Below are positions 18,171 to 26,316 of a DNA stretch of 64,000 nucleotides, piece after piece. The notes beneath the pieces are model-generated. The model saw nothing but the letters and a program-made list of their open reading frames with translations. It was not told the DNA's origin and did no database searches. Source of the stretch: Kitasatospora sp. NBC_01266 (GTDB taxonomy: Bacteria > Actinomycetota > Actinomycetes > Streptomycetales > Streptomycetaceae); contig NZ_CP108458.1 in NCBI RefSeq assembly GCF_036242395.1, forward strand, positions 8,184,001 through 8,248,000. The letters run 5' to 3'. Made by a program: the position numbers and the translations under genes. Positions within the stretch are counted from its first letter, which is position 1. Each line of letters starts with the position of its first letter.

Positions 18171-19129
18171 GTCGGATCGTAGGCGTCCCGGACGGCGTCG
18201 CCGAGCAGCAGGAAGCTCAGCACGGTCGCCGACAGGAACAGTGCCGGGAACAGCAGCAGGTGCGGGAAGTCGAGCAAGTAGGCTTGTGCGGCGTTGAGTT
18301 GGAGGCCCCAGGAGAGCGCCGGATACTGCAGCCCGACACCCAGGAAGTCCAGCGTGGCCTCGCCCGAGATGACGTTCCCGACGTTCAGCATCGCGACCAC
18401 CACCACCGGTGTCACGGCGTTCGGCAGGATGTGACGCAGCATCAGCCGCAGCGAGCCCGCGCCGGTGGCGCGCGCGGCCCGGACGTACTCGGCGTCCTTC
18501 GCACCGAGCACCTGGGCGCGCATCACCCGGGTCATGGTGGTCCAGCCGAGCGCGACCAGCACCAGGGTCATGGCGCCGAGTCCGTGGTCGGGGAAGGCGA
18601 CCAGGATCACCGTGGCGCCGAGCACGAACGGCAGGCCGAAGAAGACGTCGGTGGCCCGCGAGAGCAGCCCGTCCACCCAGCCGCCGTAGAACCCGGCCAG
18701 CAGCCCGAGCAGCACCGACAGGGCCAGTGCCCCGGCGGTCACCGCCAGGCCGATCAGCAGCGGCGGTCGGCTGCCCCGGACGAGCTGGGCCAGGTAGTCG
18801 CAGCCCTGGGTGTCGAAGCCGAACGGGTGGGCCCAGCTCGGGCCGACCCGGGCGTCGATCAGCTCGCAGCGCCCGTTGTCGTGGGTGAGCAGCGCGATGA
18901 ACGGGTCGGGGAACAGGGCCATCAGCGCGACCAGCGCCAGGAAGGCGCCGCAGGCCAGCAGGCCCGGCCGGGCGGTCAGCCGGCGCGCGGCGCGCCGGGC
19001 CGGCCGGGTCGGTGGCAGCAGCAGGTCCGTGGTCGGCGGCGCGGCCACCGGGGGAGCACCGGGTGCGCTCGACAGGTCGGGTGCCCCGGGTGCGCTCGGC
19101 GCGTCGGGCAGGTCGGCCGGGCTAGTCAT
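18161..19129 (-). CDS. dppC: Dipeptide ABC transporter permease (DppC-like)
   Basis: A 322-residue inner-membrane permease with a disordered N-terminal 60 residues (Pro/Ala/Ser-rich) and about six TM spans. The EAA loop signature for contact with the ATPase is VRAARATGAGSLRLMLRHILPN. DppC-type subunits pair with DppB to form the channel of peptide/nickel ABC importers. The ATG overlaps the dppB-like stop by 8 bp, so the two subunits are made together. No ATPase gene follows; the next gene is the D-aminopeptidase. The final codons are formed by a 10-bp tandem repeat, so the C-terminus (YDPTLR) may have been altered by repeat growth. Confidence 0.9.
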   Translation of the reverse strand: MTSPADLPDAPSAPGAPDLSSAPGAPPVAAPPTTDLLLPPTRPARRAARRLTARPGLLACGAFLALVALMALFPDPFIALLTHDNGRCELIDARVGPSWAHPFGFDTQGCDYLAQLVRGSRPPLLIGLAVTAGALALSVLLGLLAGFYGGWVDGLLSRATDVFFGLPFVLGATVILVAFPDHGLGAMTLVLVALGWTTMTRVMRAQVLGAKDAEYVRAARATGAGSLRLMLRHILPNAVTPVVVVAMLNVGNVISGEATLDFLGVGLQYPALSWGLQLNAAQAYLLDFPHLLLFPALFLSATVLSFLLLGDAVRDAYDPTLR

Positions 19130-20048
19130 GCCGGATCCGCGGGTCGAGCAGCCCGTACAGCACGTCGACCGCCAGGTTGGTCAGGCAGAAGACCAGCACC
19201 AGCACCGTGGTGACGCCCACCACCGTTGGCCCCTCGCGCAGTTGGATCGACTGGAAGACCTGCTGGCCGATCCCCGGCAGATTGAAGATGTACTCGGTGA
19301 CCACCGCCCCCGCCAGCAGCGAGCCCAGCTCGACGCCGAGGAAGGTGACCACCGGGAGCAGCGAGTTGCGCAGCGCGTGCCGCACCACGACCCGGTGCCG
19401 GGGCAGCCCCTTGGCACTGGCCGTGCGCACGTAGTCGGCGCGCAGGTGCTCCAGCAGCGAGGTGCGGGTGAGCCGGGCGACATAGCCGGCGCCGAAGGAG
19501 GCCAGCACCAGGCCGGGCAGCAGGTAGGCGGTCGGCCAGCCGGCCTCGGTGCCGGAGACCGGGAACCAGCCGAGCCTCACCCCGAAGACCAGTTGGGCCA
19601 GGTAGCCGAGGATGTAGACGGGTACCGCGATCACCAGGGTGGTGCCGCCGAGCACCAGCCGGTCCGCCCAGCGGCCCCGGCGCAGCCCGGCCCAGACGCC
19701 GAGCGCGGTGCCGAGCGAGGCCTCCAGGACCCAGGCGGTCAGGCCGAGGCGGGCCGTCACCTGCCAGCGCCCCGCCAGCGCCTCGGCGACCGGCTCGCCG
19801 GTGAAGGTGCGGCCCAGGTCGCCGTGGAGCAGCCCGCGCAGGTACTCGGCGTACTGCACGAAGAGCGGCTGGTCCAGGTGGTAGCGGTGGCGCAGCTCGG
19901 CGAGCACCGAGGCGGGCACGGGGCGGTCGCCGGCCAGCCCCTGGATCGGGTCGCCCGGCAGTACGAAGACCAGGGTGTGGATCAGGAAGGTGGTGGCCAG
20001 CAGGACGGGGACGGTGTACAGCAGTCGGCGCAGCAGATAACGACCCAT
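19122..20048 (-). CDS. dppB: Dipeptide ABC transporter permease (DppB-like)
   Basis: A 308-residue permease with six predicted TM spans. It starts GRYLLRRLLYTVPVLLATTF, typical of DppB/OppB. It has the EAA motif YVRTASAKGLPRHRVVVRHALRNSLLP and the C-terminal DPRIRHD. It forms a heterodimer with the DppC-like protein and imports peptides delivered by the lipoprotein encoded upstream. It starts 21 bp after the binding-protein gene and overlaps the dppC-like gene. The extracytoplasmic loop after TM1 (GDPIQGLAGDRPVPASVLAEL) is normal for the family. Confidence 0.92.
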   Translation of the reverse strand: MGRYLLRRLLYTVPVLLATTFLIHTLVFVLPGDPIQGLAGDRPVPASVLAELRHRYHLDQPLFVQYAEYLRGLLHGDLGRTFTGEPVAEALAGRWQVTARLGLTAWVLEASLGTALGVWAGLRRGRWADRLVLGGTTLVIAVPVYILGYLAQLVFGVRLGWFPVSGTEAGWPTAYLLPGLVLASFGAGYVARLTRTSLLEHLRADYVRTASAKGLPRHRVVVRHALRNSLLPVVTFLGVELGSLLAGAVVTEYIFNLPGIGQQVFQSIQLREGPTVVGVTTVLVLVFCLTNLAVDVLYGLLDPRIRHD

Positions 20049-20069
20049 CAGTTCTCTTTCTGCCGAAGG

Positions 20070-21737
20070 TCAGTGACGGACCGTGATCTCTTCCAGGTGC
20101 AGTCCGGCGGCGTACGGATCGAGCTGGACGTTGCCCACCCGGCCGCTCCAGGCGGTCTGGTCCTGCCAGTTCCACAGCGGGATCAGCGGCAGCTCCCGCA
20201 GCGCGAGGTCCTCGGCCTGGTGGTAGCTCGCGGTGCTCTGCTCCGGTGTCGGGGCGGCGTCGCCCTGGGCGAGCAGGGCGTTGAAGGCGGGGTCGGACCA
20301 GCCCGAGCGGGTGCCGGGGCCGAGCAGTCCGGCCAGGTAGTCCTGCTCGCTGGGGTAGTCGGCGACCCAGTTCTGCCGGTAGGGACCGGTGGCCTGGTGG
20401 TGGTTCAGGATCGGGCCGAGGTCGGCGGCGGCCATGGTGCGCAGCACGATGTCCCGGATGCCGAGGTTCTGCCGCAGCTCGTTGGCCACGGCGGTCATCC
20501 ACTGCAGGTAGCTGGGATCGGAGTTGGCGAAGTAGAGCGCCAACGTGCCGGTGAAGCCGCCGGCTTGCTGGAACAGCCGCTTGGCCTCGGCCGGCCGGTA
20601 TTCGCAGGTCTCGCCGCAGGCGCCCGCGCGGTGGCCGGGGATGGTGGCGCCGACCAGCGAGTCGGCCGGGGTGAAGACCTCGTTGTAGATGGCCCGGGTG
20701 ATGCCGGGGCGGTCGATCGCCATCGAGATCGCCCGGCGCAGCTCCGGCTTTGCGTAGCGCGGGTCCCAGATCGGCAGCCCGAGGTAGTCCATGGTGCCGC
20801 TGGGGCGCACCGCGTAGTGCCGGCCGAAGGTGCGCTTGGCCTCGTAGGCCCGGGCAGCGGGCACGCTGGTGACGAAGTCGACGTGGCCGGCCTGCAGTTC
20901 GGTGAAGGCGGTGTCCTTGCTGGTGAAGATCCTGAAGTGCACGGCATCGGCCATCGGCGGGCGCGGGCCGGTGTAGGAGGCGGCCCGTTTGAGGTCGATC
21001 CGCTGGTTGTGCCGCCAGGCGCCGTCCAGTTGGAAGGGGCCGTTGCCCACCGGGTGCAGGTCGTAGCCGTCCGGGTCGGTGAAGGCGGCCTGCGGCAGCG
21101 GTGCGAAGGCGGGGAAGCTGAGCAGCATCGGGAACTGGCTGAACGGGGCCTTGAGGGTGACCCGCAGCGTGGTGTCGTCCAGCACGTCGAGCCCGCTGAG
21201 GTGCCGGGTAGTGGGCAACTGTCCCTCCGGCGGGTTGAGTTGGTCGTAGCCGGCGATCTGGGTGAAGTAGGAGTTGGCGTCCCAGCCGCTCGGGCCGTAG
21301 GCGGCGGCGTCCCAGGCGGCGGCGAAGGCGGCGGCGGTGACCGGCTCGCCGTTGTGGAAGAGGGCGCCCGCGCGGAACTTCAGCGTCCACACCCGCTGGT
21401 CGGTGGTGGTCAGCGAGGTGGCGGCGAGCGGGACGGGGTGGCCGTCGCGCGGGTCCAGCGCGAGGGGGGTGTCGAAGACGCCCTGGAGGACCTGCAGCGC
21501 GTAGCTGCTGGTGGTGCGCCCCGGGGTGAGGTGGTCGGGCTCGGTGAGCGCGACCGAGTAGGCGCCGCCGGGGACGGCCGGGACGGGGCGGTCGTCCTCG
21601 CTGTCCGCCCGCACGCAGCCGGTGGCCGCGAACGCCACCAGCCCGAAGGCCAGCAGCGCGCGGACCAGCAGCGTGCGGACCAGCGGTGCGCGGGCCGGCA
21701 GCCGTGCGGCGTGGGGCTGCCGCCCTCCGGTCAGCAC
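20070..21737 (-). CDS. Peptide ABC transporter substrate-binding lipoprotein
   Basis: A 555-residue family 5 solute-binding protein. A lipoprotein signal ends at Cys41 (lipobox-like AATGC), then comes the usual DppA/OppA layout: PVPLAATSLTTTDQRVWTLKFRAGALFHNGEPVTA, DLKRAASYTGPRPPMADAVHFRIF and QNWVADYPSEQDYLAGLLGPG. It should capture peptides outside the membrane for the two permeases encoded next. The only start giving a full signal peptide is GTG 21737, which overlaps the stop of the carboxypeptidase gene by seven bases; translational coupling is likely. It is the second gene of the operon. Confidence 0.9.
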   Translation of the reverse strand: MLTGGRQPHAARLPARAPLVRTLLVRALLAFGLVAFAATGCVRADSEDDRPVPAVPGGAYSVALTEPDHLTPGRTTSSYALQVLQGVFDTPLALDPRDGHPVPLAATSLTTTDQRVWTLKFRAGALFHNGEPVTAAAFAAAWDAAAYGPSGWDANSYFTQIAGYDQLNPPEGQLPTTRHLSGLDVLDDTTLRVTLKAPFSQFPMLLSFPAFAPLPQAAFTDPDGYDLHPVGNGPFQLDGAWRHNQRIDLKRAASYTGPRPPMADAVHFRIFTSKDTAFTELQAGHVDFVTSVPAARAYEAKRTFGRHYAVRPSGTMDYLGLPIWDPRYAKPELRRAISMAIDRPGITRAIYNEVFTPADSLVGATIPGHRAGACGETCEYRPAEAKRLFQQAGGFTGTLALYFANSDPSYLQWMTAVANELRQNLGIRDIVLRTMAAADLGPILNHHQATGPYRQNWVADYPSEQDYLAGLLGPGTRSGWSDPAFNALLAQGDAAPTPEQSTASYHQAEDLALRELPLIPLWNWQDQTAWSGRVGNVQLDPYAAGLHLEEITVRH

Positions 21738-23272
21738 CGGCCGGCCGCCGCGCAGGCGGCCTCCCAGTCGTGCGGGGCGGCGGGGACGGCCCGCTGCGGG
21801 GCCGAGGCCGCCTGGGAGGCGAGCCGGACCATCAGCGCGTCGATCACCGGGTTCGGGCTGTCGCCGGTGAAGTTGTTGATCAGCACGCTGAACGCGAGGG
21901 TCCGCCCGTCCGCCCGGTCCAGGTAGCCGGCCAGCGCGTCCACGCCGGTCATCGACCCCGTCTTGGCGTGCACCCGCCCCTCGGCGGCCGTGCCGCGCAG
22001 CCGGTTGGTGAGCGTGCCGCCGACCAGCCGGCGCGGGTCCCCGGCCACCGGCAGCGCGTCGTACCAGGTGCTGAACCAGGGCTGGGTGCGGGCGAAGCGG
22101 AGCAGCGCCACCAGCCGCTGACCGGTCATCAGGTTCTGCCGTGACAGCCCCGAGCCGTCCACCTGGCGGGCCGCCGTGGTCTCCAGGGCGTTGCGCCGCA
22201 GGAAGCCGCGCACCTGGTCGAGGCCGGCCGCCCAGCTGCCGGAGCCGGCCTTCACCACGCCGATCTCCTTCACCAGGTGCTCGGCGATGCCGTTGTTGCT
22301 GAGCTTGAGGAAGGGCACCAGCAGCGCGCCGAGCGGCGCCGAGTCGTGTGCCGCGAGCACGGCGGCGTCCGCCGGGGCCCGGCCCGCGCGCACCCCGCCG
22401 CGCACCGTGACGCCGTGCCGGGCCAGCGCCGCCGAGAAGACGGTCGCGGCCTCGCGGGCCGGGTCGTCCACCGCCACCCACTCCTCGGTGGGGCCGGCGT
22501 CGGTGGGCAGGTTGCCGGAGAGCACCAGGTCGTTGCCGCCGGGACGCCGGTCCACCGCGACGGTGTCCGCGCTGCCCGCCGCGCCGGTGGTGGCCTGGCC
22601 GGCGATCCGCACCGGCGCCTCCGGCGGGGTGATCCGCACCGCCGCCGGGCGCCCCGGCGAGGCGTCGGGGGTGAGGGTGAGGCGCACGCTGCCCACGTCG
22701 TCGTCGCTGTCGGTGGTCAGCGTGAGGGCGGAGATCTGCGGGCTGTAGTAGGCGGCCTGGTCGTCCCACGCCCAGGCCGCGCCGAGCGGGACGTCGTCGT
22801 AGCGCGAGGCGTCGGCCAGCACGGACCCGGAGACCTCGGTGACCCCGGCGGCGGCGACCCGGTCGGCCAGCGCGTCCAGGTCGGTGGGCAGCAGGCTGGG
22901 GTCACCGCCGCCGCGCAGCACCAGGTCGCCGTCCAGCCGCCCCGCGCCGCGCGGGCCGGTCGCCAGCACCTGGGTGGTGAAGCGGTGGTCCGGGCCGAGC
23001 AGGTCGAGCGCGGCCGCCGACGTGACGGTCTTCAGGGTCGAGGCGGGCATCATCAGGGCGCCGGGGTCGTGCTGGTAGAGCACCTCGCCGGTGGCGGCGT
23101 CGGTGACCAGGACGGAGGTTTCGGCACCGGCGAGCCCGGGGTCGGTGAGCAACTGGTCCAGGTCGGCGCCCAGCGGTGCGGGCGCGGCGGCCGGCGCGGA
23201 GCCCGTGAGCACCAGCGCGACGAGGACGGCGGCGAGCGGCGCGGCCAGGCGCCGGACCGGGATGCTGGGCAC
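21731..23272 (-). CDS. dacB: D-alanyl-D-alanine carboxypeptidase/endopeptidase (PBP4-like)
   Basis: A 513-residue exported serine peptidase of family S13. The signal peptide spans residues 1-30 (GTG start, cleavage near APAAA). The active-site triads are S78-T-L-K81 (PASTLK), SNN (KLSNNGIAEH) and KTG (HAKTGSM), with the large inserted domain between the first two that marks PBP4/DacB. It trims the terminal D-Ala or cuts D-Ala cross-links in peptidoglycan, releasing D-peptides outside the cell. GTG 23272 follows TGGAGGCG. It heads the operon, which goes on to a peptide importer and a D-aminopeptidase. Confidence 0.93.
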   Translation of the reverse strand: MPSIPVRRLAAPLAAVLVALVLTGSAPAAAPAPLGADLDQLLTDPGLAGAETSVLVTDAATGEVLYQHDPGALMMPASTLKTVTSAAALDLLGPDHRFTTQVLATGPRGAGRLDGDLVLRGGGDPSLLPTDLDALADRVAAAGVTEVSGSVLADASRYDDVPLGAAWAWDDQAAYYSPQISALTLTTDSDDDVGSVRLTLTPDASPGRPAAVRITPPEAPVRIAGQATTGAAGSADTVAVDRRPGGNDLVLSGNLPTDAGPTEEWVAVDDPAREAATVFSAALARHGVTVRGGVRAGRAPADAAVLAAHDSAPLGALLVPFLKLSNNGIAEHLVKEIGVVKAGSGSWAAGLDQVRGFLRRNALETTAARQVDGSGLSRQNLMTGQRLVALLRFARTQPWFSTWYDALPVAGDPRRLVGGTLTNRLRGTAAEGRVHAKTGSMTGVDALAGYLDRADGRTLAFSVLINNFTGDSPNPVIDALMVRLASQAASAPQRAVPAAPHDWEAACAAAGRC

Positions 23273-23425
23273 TGCGCCTCCAGAGGCGGCTGCGAAAACG
23301 GCTGCGGGACGTGGCTGCGGGATCACCACCTTCACGCCGACCGCCCGTCGCGGGGGGTCGATGACACGCCAGGGGCCGGAATTCTCGCCCCTGGCGGACC
23401 TGTTGGCATCTGGTATGACTACCGA

Positions 23426-24058
23426 ATGATCATGCAGAGCCCGTTCCCCTTCGACGCCGTCCTGTGCGACCTGGACAACGTCATCCGGTTCTTCGACCAC
23501 ACCGAGCTGGCCCGCCTGGAGCAGGCCGCCGGGCTGCCCGCGGGCAGCACCATGGCAGCCGCCTTCGCGCCCGAGCACGAACGCCCGCTGCTGCTCGGCG
23601 GGTACGACAAGGAGCAGTGGATCGAGGCGATCGCCCGTGACCTCGGCGCCCGGCTGCCGGCCGCCGAGGCCCGGCTGCTGGCCGAGACCTTCGCCGGCAA
23701 GTCGTTCCACGCCGAGCCGGCCGTGGTCGAGCTGCTCCGCGAGGTCCGCGAGCACTGCCCGCTGGTGCTGGTCACCAACGCGACCCGCTGGCTGGACCAG
23801 GACCTCGCCCTGATGGGCCTGGCCGACCTCGCCACCCACGTGGTGAACAGCTCCGAGGTCGGCGTCGCCAAGCCCGACCCCCGGATCTACCGGATCGCCG
23901 CCGAACGGGCCGGTGCCGCTGCGGAGCGCTGCCTCTTCGTGGACGACCGGGCCGAGAACGTGGCCGCCGCCCTCGAGCTGGGCATGACGGGCGTCGTCTA
24001 CCGCGAGCCCGCCGACCTGCGCGCCGCGCTCACCCCGCCGGTCGGCAAGCCCGCCTGA
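23426..24058 (+). CDS. HAD-superfamily hydrolase
   Basis: A 210-residue HAD subfamily IA-like phosphatase. Motif I is CDLDNVIRF (nucleophile Asp and second Asp), motif II VLVTNAT, motif III lysine in GVAKPDPRIY and motif IV FVDDRAEN. A helical cap of about 70 residues lies between motifs I and II. These enzymes remove phosphate from small metabolites; the substrate is not evident. The start is ATG 23426 or ATG 23432. There is almost no ribosome site, and TTGGCAT with GGTATGACT lies just upstream, so the message could be leaderless. It is divergent from the carboxypeptidase operon across 153 bp. Confidence 0.87.
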   Translation: MIMQSPFPFDAVLCDLDNVIRFFDHTELARLEQAAGLPAGSTMAAAFAPEHERPLLLGGYDKEQWIEAIARDLGARLPAAEARLLAETFAGKSFHAEPAVVELLREVREHCPLVLVTNATRWLDQDLALMGLADLATHVVNSSEVGVAKPDPRIYRIAAERAGAAAERCLFVDDRAENVAAALELGMTGVVYREPADLRAALTPPVGKPA

Positions 24059-24103
24059 TTCGTCACCGCCGTACCGGGACATCTGCTACCCGAACGGGCC
24101 AAG

Positions 24104-26290
24104 ATGGGAGGAGCCGCGCGGGCGCACCCCGGCGGCGCGAGTGAGGTGGTTGCGGTGAGCGTGTCAGGGCCCGCGCCCTCGCGGCTCGGAGCAGGGGCCG
24201 ACGAGTTGCCGACCGACGCCCGCCTCGATGCGCTGGCCGAGCCGCTGTGCTCGGCGCCCGAGCTGGTCGGCGCTTACACGGGTGGGATCTACCTGCTGCC
24301 GGCGGACCGGGAGGTGCTGGAAATGGCACTGACCTTCGGGGCGATCCGCCAGTTCACCCGGGGCTGGCAGCACGTGGCGCTGGCGGCGGCGATCCCGGTG
24401 GCGGACGCGCTGCGCACCGGGAAGCCGGTCTGGGTGAGCGGCGGGGAGGAGATGGCGCGGCGGTATCCGCGGGTGGCGGTCGGCATGCCGTACGCGTTCT
24501 GCCTGGCCGCCGCGCCGCTCGCGGTGGCGGGGCGCCGCTACGGGGTGGTGTTCTTCCTGTGGCCCGCCTCGCACCCCGCCGAGCTGTCACCGCCCGAGCG
24601 GCGCGGGATCGCCACGATCGCCGGGCGGCTGACCGACCTGCTGGCCCAGGCGGCGCCACCGATCCGGCCCGGCCCGCGCCCGGTCCCGGTCACGCTGCCC
24701 GGCGGCGCCGCCGACCCGCTGGCCGCGACGGTGGCGCGACTGCCGGACGGCGTCTGCTCGCTGGACCTGGACGGGCGGCTGGTCCTGGTCACCCCGCAGG
24801 CGGCGCGACTGCTCGGGCGGCCCGCCGAGCAACTGCTGGGGGCCAGACCCTGGGCGCTGCTGCGGTGGCTGCGCGATCCGATCTACGAGTACCACTACCG
24901 GGCCGCCATGATCAGCGGCGAGCCCTCCTCCTTCGTCGCGCTGCGGCCACCGGACCGGTGGCTCTCCTTCCGGATCTACCCCGACCCGTTCGGCGTCACC
25001 GTGCGGGTCGAGGCCGCCGCGGTCACCGAGCGTGAGCTGCCGAGCACTCCGGTGCTGGTCGACCCGATTCCGAACACCCGGCCGGGCGCGCTGTACCACA
25101 TCCTGCACCTGGCCACCGCGCTGACCGAGTCGGCCAGCGTGCAGGACGTGGTGAGCATGATCTCCGACCAGATCGTGCCGGGCTTCGGCGGCCAGGCCGT
25201 CGCGGTGCTGCTGGCCGAGAGCGGCAAGCTGCGGATCGTCGGCCACCGCGGCTACCCGGCCGGTATGGTCGACCAGTTCGACGGCACCCCGCTGACCGAG
25301 TCCACCCCCGGGGTGCGGGCCGCCACCGTCCCGGCGCCGGCCTTCTTCGAGAACCGCGCCGAGCTGGAGCGGCTCTATGCGGGCCGTCCCGAGACCCAGG
25401 ACGGCATGGCGGCCTGGGCCTACCTGCCGCTGGTCACCTCGGGGCGGCTGATCGGCACCTGCGTGCTGGCCTTCGCCGAGCCGCACCGCTTCGCCCCGGA
25501 GGAGCGCGCCGTGCTCACCGCGCTCGGCGGTCTGATCGCCCAGGCGCTGGACCGGGCCCGGCTCTACGACACCAAGTCGGGGCTGGCCCGCGGCCTGCAG
25601 GACAGCCTGCTGCCGAGCGTGCTGCCCAAGGTCCCCGGGCTGCGGACCGCCGCCCGCTACCTGCCGGCCACCGAGGGGATGGACGTCGGCGGCGACTTCT
25701 ACGACCTGATCCGGGTCGACCGCGACGCGGTGGCGGTGGTGATCGGCGACGTCCAGGGCCACAACGTCAACGCCGCCGCGCTGATGGGCCAGATCCGCAC
25801 CGCCGTGCGCGCCTTCGCCACCGCCGACGCCGACCCCAGCACCGTCATGGCCCGCACCAACCGGCTGATCAGCGGTCTGGGCACCCCGCTGCTCGCCAGC
25901 TGCGCCTACCTGCGGGTGGACCTGCCGCGGCGGCAGGCCTGGCTGGCGGATGCCGGGCACCCCGTGCCCGTGCTGCGCAGCCCCGACGGCCGGGCCCGGC
26001 TGCTGTCGCCGCGCAGCGGCCTGGTGCTGAACGTCGACCCGGCCGCCGAGTACCCGCAGACCCTGATCCGGCTGCCGGTCGGCACCACCCTGCTGCTCTA
26101 CACCGACGGCCTGGTGGAGACGCCCGGCGGTGACCTGGACCAGGCCCTGGCCCGGCTCACCGACACGCTGGCCCGGCACGGCGGCGAACCGCTGGACCGG
26201 TTGGCCGACACGCTGATCGACCAGTCGGGGCAGGCCGACCACCGCACCGACGACGTGGCGCTGCTGCTGGTCCGCTCGGTGGCGCGCTGA
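24104..26290 (+). CDS. Multi-domain GAF/PAS SpoIIE serine phosphatase
   Basis: A protein of about 728 residues. A GAF-like domain is at about 50-195 and a PAS-like segment at about 205-310 (LPDGVCSLDLDGRLVLVTPQA). A second GAF (about 330-490) and a C-terminal SpoIIE/PP2C domain (about 505-725) follow, the latter with MDVGGDFYDLIR, VIGDVQGHNVNAA, LADAGHPVPV, LLYTDGLVETPG and HRTDDVALLL. It should sense a ligand or redox/light cue and dephosphorylate an anti-anti-sigma partner. The start is uncertain: ATG 24104 has no clear ribosome site, and GTG 24155 after GAGGTGG is a fair alternative. It converges on the LuxR-type regulator gene with only 26 bp between them. Confidence 0.87.
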   Translation: MGGAARAHPGGASEVVAVSVSGPAPSRLGAGADELPTDARLDALAEPLCSAPELVGAYTGGIYLLPADREVLEMALTFGAIRQFTRGWQHVALAAAIPVADALRTGKPVWVSGGEEMARRYPRVAVGMPYAFCLAAAPLAVAGRRYGVVFFLWPASHPAELSPPERRGIATIAGRLTDLLAQAAPPIRPGPRPVPVTLPGGAADPLAATVARLPDGVCSLDLDGRLVLVTPQAARLLGRPAEQLLGARPWALLRWLRDPIYEYHYRAAMISGEPSSFVALRPPDRWLSFRIYPDPFGVTVRVEAAAVTERELPSTPVLVDPIPNTRPGALYHILHLATALTESASVQDVVSMISDQIVPGFGGQAVAVLLAESGKLRIVGHRGYPAGMVDQFDGTPLTESTPGVRAATVPAPAFFENRAELERLYAGRPETQDGMAAWAYLPLVTSGRLIGTCVLAFAEPHRFAPEERAVLTALGGLIAQALDRARLYDTKSGLARGLQDSLLPSVLPKVPGLRTAARYLPATEGMDVGGDFYDLIRVDRDAVAVVIGDVQGHNVNAAALMGQIRTAVRAFATADADPSTVMARTNRLISGLGTPLLASCAYLRVDLPRRQAWLADAGHPVPVLRSPDGRARLLSPRSGLVLNVDPAAEYPQTLIRLPVGTTLLLYTDGLVETPGGDLDQALARLTDTLARHGGEPLDRLADTLIDQSGQADHRTDDVALLLVRSVAR

Positions 26291-26316
26291 GCGGGCGGCT
26301 GGGTGCGTGGGAACGG

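Noticed and set aside
15145..21926. Plus-strand frames of over 1000 codons across the D-peptide operon
   Set aside because: Their translations are Gly/Arg/Val-rich nonsense opposite clear permease, peptidase and oxidoreductase genes.
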